From NCBI GenBank assembly GCA_002361175.1, contig DESG01000053.1, positions 1 through 23,591 of the forward strand: a stretch of 23,591 bases of DNA, in the 5' to 3' direction. Every line of letters starts with the position of its first letter. Position 1 is the stretch's first letter. A program made the translations under genes and the position numbers. The DNA comes from Lachnoclostridium sp. UBA3320 (GTDB lineage Bacteria > Bacillota > Clostridia > Lachnospirales > Lachnospiraceae). The notes beneath the pieces are model-generated. The model did not search any database and was not told the DNA's origin. It saw only the letters and a list, made by a program, of their open reading frames with translations. Positions 23,571 through 23,591 of the stretch are shown piece after piece.

Positions 23571-23591
23571 AAGCAATATATATTTTTGAAC

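Noticed and set aside
1..23591. CRISPR arrays, tRNA or rRNA genes, IS transposases, phage attachment sites
   Set aside because: No regularly spaced repeats, cloverleaf tRNA sequences, rRNA-like segments or transposase or integrase reading frames were seen on either strand. The branched element at 20223-20396 does not match tRNA geometry.

Overview
The window looks like chromosomal DNA of a low-GC, spore-forming Clostridia species, probably Lachnospiraceae. The evidence is a complete spoIIIAA-AH cluster, a neighbouring asp23-nusB-xseAB-ispA-dxs-tlyA-nadK block in the usual Firmicutes order, A/T-rich codon use, strong purine-rich Shine-Dalgarno sites, and a secreted GH26 mannanase of the kind gut or rumen fibre degraders carry. 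The genus cannot be fixed from sequence reading alone.

Left accessory part (1-8171). After the tail of an unrecognised gene comes a solitary HipA-like kinase with its own strong sigma-A-type promoter. It converges on a minus-strand ECF sigma factor/RsgI-like anti-sigma pair. Next to the pair, on the same strand, is a small exported His/Cys-rich protein. The anti-sigma factor also has a His-rich extracytoplasmic tail, so the three genes may form a metal-responsive envelope system. An alpha/beta hydrolase of the proline iminopeptidase type follows on the plus strand. Behind it is a 42-bp near copy of the start region of the ECF sigma gene. A consensus promoter then drives a 1194-residue secreted mannanase with carbohydrate-binding modules and an unidentified C-terminal region.

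Central conserved block (8172-20082, all minus strand). Reading 5' to 3', spoIIIAA-AB-AC-AD-AE-AF-AG-AH encode the SpoIIIA channel built by the mother cell around the forespore. An internal sigma-A-like promoter then precedes asp23, nusB, xseA, xseB, ispA, dxs, tlyA and nadK (alkaline-shock-like protein, transcription antitermination, exonuclease VII, isoprenoid precursor synthesis, rRNA methylation, NADP synthesis). Spacing is tight, with several overlapping starts and stops, indicating co-transcription and translational coupling.

Right accessory part (20083-23591). A 174-bp element with inverted termini and a highly branched predicted fold lies between spoIIIAA and a two-gene plus-strand unit. 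That unit encodes a McrB-type AAA+ NTPase with an N-terminal coiled coil and a DUF2357/McrC-like partner. This resembles type IV restriction or CoCoNuT-like defence, but no nuclease motif is visible before the window ends.

The most unusual feature is that the 174-bp element shares an exact 18-nt terminus with a 60-bp hairpin at the other end of the conserved block (8094-8153). Together they look like two members of an undescribed miniature inverted-repeat or structured-RNA family, placed at the two borders between conserved and accessory DNA.
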